A DNA stretch of 64,000 nt from Nocardia araoensis NBRC 100135 (GTDB lineage: Bacteria; Actinomycetota; Actinomycetes; Mycobacteriales; Mycobacteriaceae). The DNA lies in NCBI RefSeq assembly GCF_000308435.1, contig NZ_BAFR01000351.1:62001-126000 (forward strand), read 5' to 3'. The position numbers and the translations under genes were made by a program. Shown one piece after another: positions 61,200 to 64,000 of the stretch. The notes below the pieces were generated by a model that saw nothing but the letters and a program-made list of their open reading frames with translations, was not told the DNA's origin and ran no database searches. Positions within the stretch are counted from its first letter, which is position 1, and the number at the start of each line of letters is the position of its first letter.

Positions 61200-61721
61200 C
61201 TACGCCGGCTCGGCGGATCGGATCGCCGCCTCGAGCGTGCGCAATGCCGCGGTGAGCACGGCGCGTTGGTCGGCGGGCAGTTGGTCGGTGACGGCGGTTT
61301 CGTGCTCGAGCAGGGCGGGAACGACTCGTTCGGTGCAGCGGTGGCCGTCCGGCGTGAGGGTGACCAGCACGCCGCGCCGGGTGGCCGAGGTCGGTTCGCG
61401 GGTGATCAGCCCGGCCGCTTCCGCGCGGGCGAGGCGCTGGGAGATCGCGCCCGCGGTGACGAGGCTGCGTGCGGCGATCTGGCGGGTGGTCAGCTGGTAG
61501 GGCGGACCGGATCGGCGCAGGGTGCTGAGCAGGTCGAGGGTCGATTCATCGATGCCGAGCCGCTGCAGGGTGCGCTGCCGTTCGTCGGTGAGGAGTTTGG
61601 CGACGCGCCACAGCGGTGTGAGGATCTCGATCGACTCCACCCGCGCGCCCGGCAATTCCCGGCGCCATGCCGCGGCTATCCGGGCGGGCGACGGTATCTC
61701 GTCGTGCGCTTCGTGCGTCAT
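61200..61721 (-). CDS. MarR-family regulator
   Basis: 173-aa winged-helix regulator. The HTH region YQLTTRQIAARSLVTAGAIS, then QRLARAEAAGLITREPTSAT, is followed by the wing RRGVLVTLTPDG. Helices at both ends form the MarR dimer. It is divergent from an SDR gene; a 30-bp near-perfect palindrome between them covers the start region of both, so repression of itself and the SDR gene, relieved by a small phenolic or lipophilic ligand, is likely. ATG 61721 follows GGGAGA. Confidence 0.88.
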   Translation of the reverse strand: MTHEAHDEIPSPARIAAAWRRELPGARVESIEILTPLWRVAKLLTDERQRTLQRLGIDESTLDLLSTLRRSGPPYQLTTRQIAARSLVTAGAISQRLARAEAAGLITREPTSATRRGVLVTLTPDGHRCTERVVPALLEHETAVTDQLPADQRAVLTAALRTLEAAIRSAEPA

Positions 61722-61738
61722 TGCCGGAAGTCTCCCTC

Positions 61739-61768
61739 CTCGGTACATTTAGCGCTAAATATACCGAG
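61739..61768. promoter_or_regulatory. Operator for the divergent MarR/SDR pair
   Basis: A 30-bp palindrome with one mismatched base pair (61746/61761), centred on the perfect ATTTAGCGCTAAAT (61747-61760). It begins 18 bp before the MarR ATG and ends 11 bp before the SDR ATG. Confidence 0.85.
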
Positions 61769-61779
61769 AGGAGACGAGA

Positions 61780-62502
61780 ATGCGCGGAACGGTCGTCGTC
61801 ACCGGGGCGAGCGGGGGAATCGGGCGGCGGGTGGCGCAGCGGTTCGCCGAGGGCGGTGCGGAAGTGGTGATCACCGGTCGTTCGGCGGAACGTGTCGAAC
61901 AGGCCGCGCGGGAACTCGGAGTGCGTGGGATCGTCTGTGATGCGGGGGTTCCGTCGGACGTGGAGCGGTTCGCCGAGTCGGTCGGGCCCGAGGTGGATGT
62001 GATGGTGAACATGGCAGGAGGGAACACAGATCTGGGCGGGAGCGGCGAGGTGAGGTCGCTGGCGGAGTTGGCCGCGCAATGGCAGGCGAACCTGTCGGCG
62101 AATCTGTTGAGCGCGGTCCTGACCACCGAGGCGCTGCGGCAGCGGTTACGCCCCGGCGGAGCGGTGATCAACGTCGGCTCGATCGGCGCGGAGTACGCGG
62201 CGGGGTCCTATGGTGCCGCCAAGGCGGCACTGGCGGCGTGGTCGGCCGGGTTGTCGGCGCAGCTGGCGCCGAAGGGGGTCACGGTGAACACGGTCGCGCC
62301 CGGTTACATCGAGAACACCGATTTCTTCCAGGGGCAGCTGAGCGAGCAACGACGCACCTGGTTGATCGACGCCACGCATAACAAACGCGCGGGTGATCCG
62401 GATGACGTCGCCGGGCTGATCGAGTTCCTGGCCTCGCCGCACGCCCGGCACATCACGGGCCAGACGATCCACGTCAACGGCGGCGCGCACACGACGAGGT
62501 GA
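61780..62502 (+). CDS. Short-chain dehydrogenase/reductase (SDR)
   Basis: 240-aa SDR with TGASGGIG (8-15), NMAGG near 77, NVGSIG (around 129) with the catalytic Ser, and YGAAK (about 145-149) giving Tyr and Lys. C-terminal ITGQTIHVNGGAHTT is FabG-like. GAGGAG lies upstream of ATG 61780. It is probably controlled by the divergent MarR protein. Substrate unknown. Confidence 0.9.
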   Translation: MRGTVVVTGASGGIGRRVAQRFAEGGAEVVITGRSAERVEQAARELGVRGIVCDAGVPSDVERFAESVGPEVDVMVNMAGGNTDLGGSGEVRSLAELAAQWQANLSANLLSAVLTTEALRQRLRPGGAVINVGSIGAEYAAGSYGAAKAALAAWSAGLSAQLAPKGVTVNTVAPGYIENTDFFQGQLSEQRRTWLIDATHNKRAGDPDDVAGLIEFLASPHARHITGQTIHVNGGAHTTR

Positions 62503-62684
62503 AAACCGGTGTGCGGACCGATTGCGTTCGCGCTGATCGCAATCCTGTCCGTGCGCCGCGGTCTGCGGTTGAATCCGGGTATCACCTCCGTTCGTCGTCC
62601 GGAGTGGTGCCGCACCGTCTCGGTTCGCCTGGTGTCGGCGGCACCGAACCCGGGACGGACGCAGCTGCAGACGAGGAGCACCAC

Positions 62685-63506
62685 ATGACAGCGCAGACCG
62701 CCGCGGCACCTCCGACCGACGCCTTCGTCGCCGACTGGCAGGACTGGCACCGCGGGCAGGAGGAGCGACTGGCCGACCCGCACGGTTTCCTGGCCATCAC
62801 CAATCTGCACTGGCTGGCCGAGACGCCGCAGCGATTCCCCGACGCGCCGGGCGCCTGGTCCACCGGCGCCGACGGCGTCACGGTGGTTCTCGACGACGGC
62901 GAGGAACTGGTGGTCGACGGGACACCCGTGCGCGGTCGGCATGTGTTCGGGGTCATCCCGGAACGCGGTGGGGTGCACGCTGTTTGGGGTGACGCGGTGA
63001 TCGAGGTCGCCAAGCGCGGCGGGCACGATATCGTCCGGCCGCGGCACCCGGACAACCCGCTGCGCACGGCGTTTCGCGGTACCCCCGCCTACCCGCCACA
63101 CCCGAAGTGGGTGGTCACCGGGCGGTACGTCGCCTTCCCGGAGCCGCGGCCTACGACGGTCGGCGCCGCTGTCGAAGGACTGGAACATGTCTACGACGCG
63201 CCGGGGCGGGTCGAGTTCGAGCTGGACGGGAGGGCGCTGGGCTTGACCGCTTTCCCTGGCAAAGAGCCCGGCGGTCTGACCGTACTCTTCACCGACGAGA
63301 CCTCCGGCGTCACCACTTACGCCGCCAACCGCGTTCTGCACCTGTCACCGCCGGACGCCGACGGATCGGTGCGGCTGGACTTCAACCGCGCCGTGAATCT
63401 GCCCTGCGCTTACACCGATCTGGCGACCTGCCCGCTGCCGCCCGCGGAGAACCGGCTCCCGGTCGCGATCGAAGCCGGCGAGCAATTGCCGTACGAACGC
63501 GCCTGA
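62685..63506 (+). CDS. DUF1684-type protein
   Basis: 273-aa protein typical of the uncharacterised DUF1684 family of actinomycetes: FVADWQDWHRGQEERLADPH, then GFLAITNLHWL (about 11-42). A C-terminal region FELDGRALGLTAFPGKEPGG, then LTVLFTDETSG, ends in a Cys-Pro-rich segment. No enzymatic function is established that I know of. ATG 62685 follows GAGGAG (62672-62677). The next gene starts 5 bp after its stop, so they are probably co-transcribed. Confidence 0.8.
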   Translation: MTAQTAAAPPTDAFVADWQDWHRGQEERLADPHGFLAITNLHWLAETPQRFPDAPGAWSTGADGVTVVLDDGEELVVDGTPVRGRHVFGVIPERGGVHAVWGDAVIEVAKRGGHDIVRPRHPDNPLRTAFRGTPAYPPHPKWVVTGRYVAFPEPRPTTVGAAVEGLEHVYDAPGRVEFELDGRALGLTAFPGKEPGGLTVLFTDETSGVTTYAANRVLHLSPPDADGSVRLDFNRAVNLPCAYTDLATCPLPPAENRLPVAIEAGEQLPYERA

Positions 63507-63511
63507 ATCCC

Positions 63512-64000
63512 ATGGGCGACACGACGCCCCGGATCAGGACGCTGTCGTTCCTGACGCCGGGCAACTACCCCGACGACGACCCCTACTCCGGCCTCGAGGA
63601 CACGCTGCGGCTGTTCGAGTACGGCGAAAGCCTCGGCTTCGACGGCGCTTGGATCCGGCAGCGTCATCTCGAGCACGGAGTCGGGTCGGCCGCGGTGTTC
63701 CTGGCCGCCGCAAGCCAGCGCACCAGTCGAATCGAACTGGGCACGGCCGTGATTCCGATCGGTTACGAAAGCCCGTTCCGGCTGGCCGAGGATCTGTCGC
63801 TCGCGGATGTGCTGTCGCGGGGCCGGTTGCAAGCCGGATTCAGCGCGGGCACGCCGCCGCATGCCGACTTGATCGGCAATCTGGTCTTCGACGGGGACTG
63901 GCGTACCTACGATTTGTCCTACGGACGAATCGCCCGGCTGATCCACAACCTGCGGGGCGACTACCTCGGTGACGCCGACACGGTGATCCACTCCCCGGGC
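63512..64000 (+). CDS. LLM-class flavin-dependent oxidoreductase, 5' part
   Basis: The frame opens at ATG 63512 and continues past the window end (163 codons seen). TLSFLTPGNYPDDDPYSGLE (10-29), LGFDGAWIRQRH (about 41-52) and LGTAVIPIGYESPFRLAEDL (about 76-95) match luciferase-like monooxygenases using FMN or F420. The DUF1684-type gene 5 bp upstream on the same strand suggests a joint function. The remainder cannot be judged. Confidence 0.85.
   Translation, partial: MGDTTPRIRTLSFLTPGNYPDDDPYSGLEDTLRLFEYGESLGFDGAWIRQRHLEHGVGSAAVFLAAASQRTSRIELGTAVIPIGYESPFRLAEDLSLADVLSRGRLQAGFSAGTPPHADLIGNLVFDGDWRTYDLSYGRIARLIHNLRGDYLGDADTVIHSPG

Noticed and set aside
1..64000. Search by eye for tRNA, rRNA, CRISPR arrays, insertion sequences and integrase genes
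   Set aside because: None recognised; short repeats present are operators, protein-coding repeats or hairpins.

Overview
The window is high-GC DNA with dense gene packing, frequent ATGA or GTGA gene overlaps, and many GTG or TTG starts. Several genes have a TANNNT hexamer 6-7 nt before the start codon and no Shine-Dalgarno sequence, which suggests leaderless mRNAs. Gene content (prpDBC, a mycobacterial-type acyl-ACP desaturase, a cutinase-like hydrolase, many TetR regulators, F420/LLM-type oxidoreductases) points to a mycolic-acid actinomycete, most like Nocardia or a relative. This is inferred from families, not from a database search. No rRNA, tRNA, insertion sequence or CRISPR array was recognised.

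Layout. 1-6.0 kb: end of a TPP enzyme, ctaD, and the methylcitrate operon prpD-prpB-prpC. 6.2-10.1 kb: a membrane protein with a YGQ-repeat tail, a cutinase-like secreted hydrolase, a TetR remnant with tandem operator-like repeats, and an acyl-CoA dehydrogenase. 10.5-15.4 kb: a coupled asparagine permease, asparaginase and aspartase operon, divergent from a FadR-type GntR regulator. 15.3-21.9 kb: oxidoreductase/regulator pairs (quinone reductase/TetR, SDR/TetR, epimerase/TetR), two with clear palindromic operators. 22-26.1 kb: a degenerate erythromycin-esterase-family protein, a dienelactone-hydrolase-like protein and a uracil/xanthine permease.

26.2-30.3 kb: the strongest candidate for a novel system. 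A caspase-like protease fused to a STAND/NACHT-type NTPase and TPR-like repeats (944 aa) is divergent from a small protein with an Ala/Gly-rich helical N-terminus and a beta-rich tail. A coding-like frame runs beyond that small gene's stop.

30.7-35.7 kb: an overlapping aromatic-catabolism operon (fumarylacetoacetase-family enzyme, acyl-CoA synthetase, DoxX-like protein, FAD monooxygenase), preceded by a broken gene. 35.7-52.5 kb: a large glycan locus. Eleven minus-strand genes supply ADP-heptose (GmhA, HldE, a GmhB-like domain fused to a glycosyltransferase) and UDP-xylose (Ugd, Uxs), with two GT9 heptosyltransferase-like enzymes, two further glycosyltransferases, a carbamoyltransferase and an SDR. 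Divergent plus-strand genes add an aldehyde dehydrogenase, a pyruvyltransferase-like protein and two paralogous GT2 enzymes.

52.5-64 kb: desaturase, membrane protein, a stand-alone SLATT-type two-TM protein, PPOX-fold protein, SDR, LLM oxidoreductase, FAD monooxygenase with a small upstream gene, STAS protein, a MarR/SDR pair around a near-perfect 30-bp palindrome, a DUF1684-type protein, and the start of another LLM enzyme cut by the window end.
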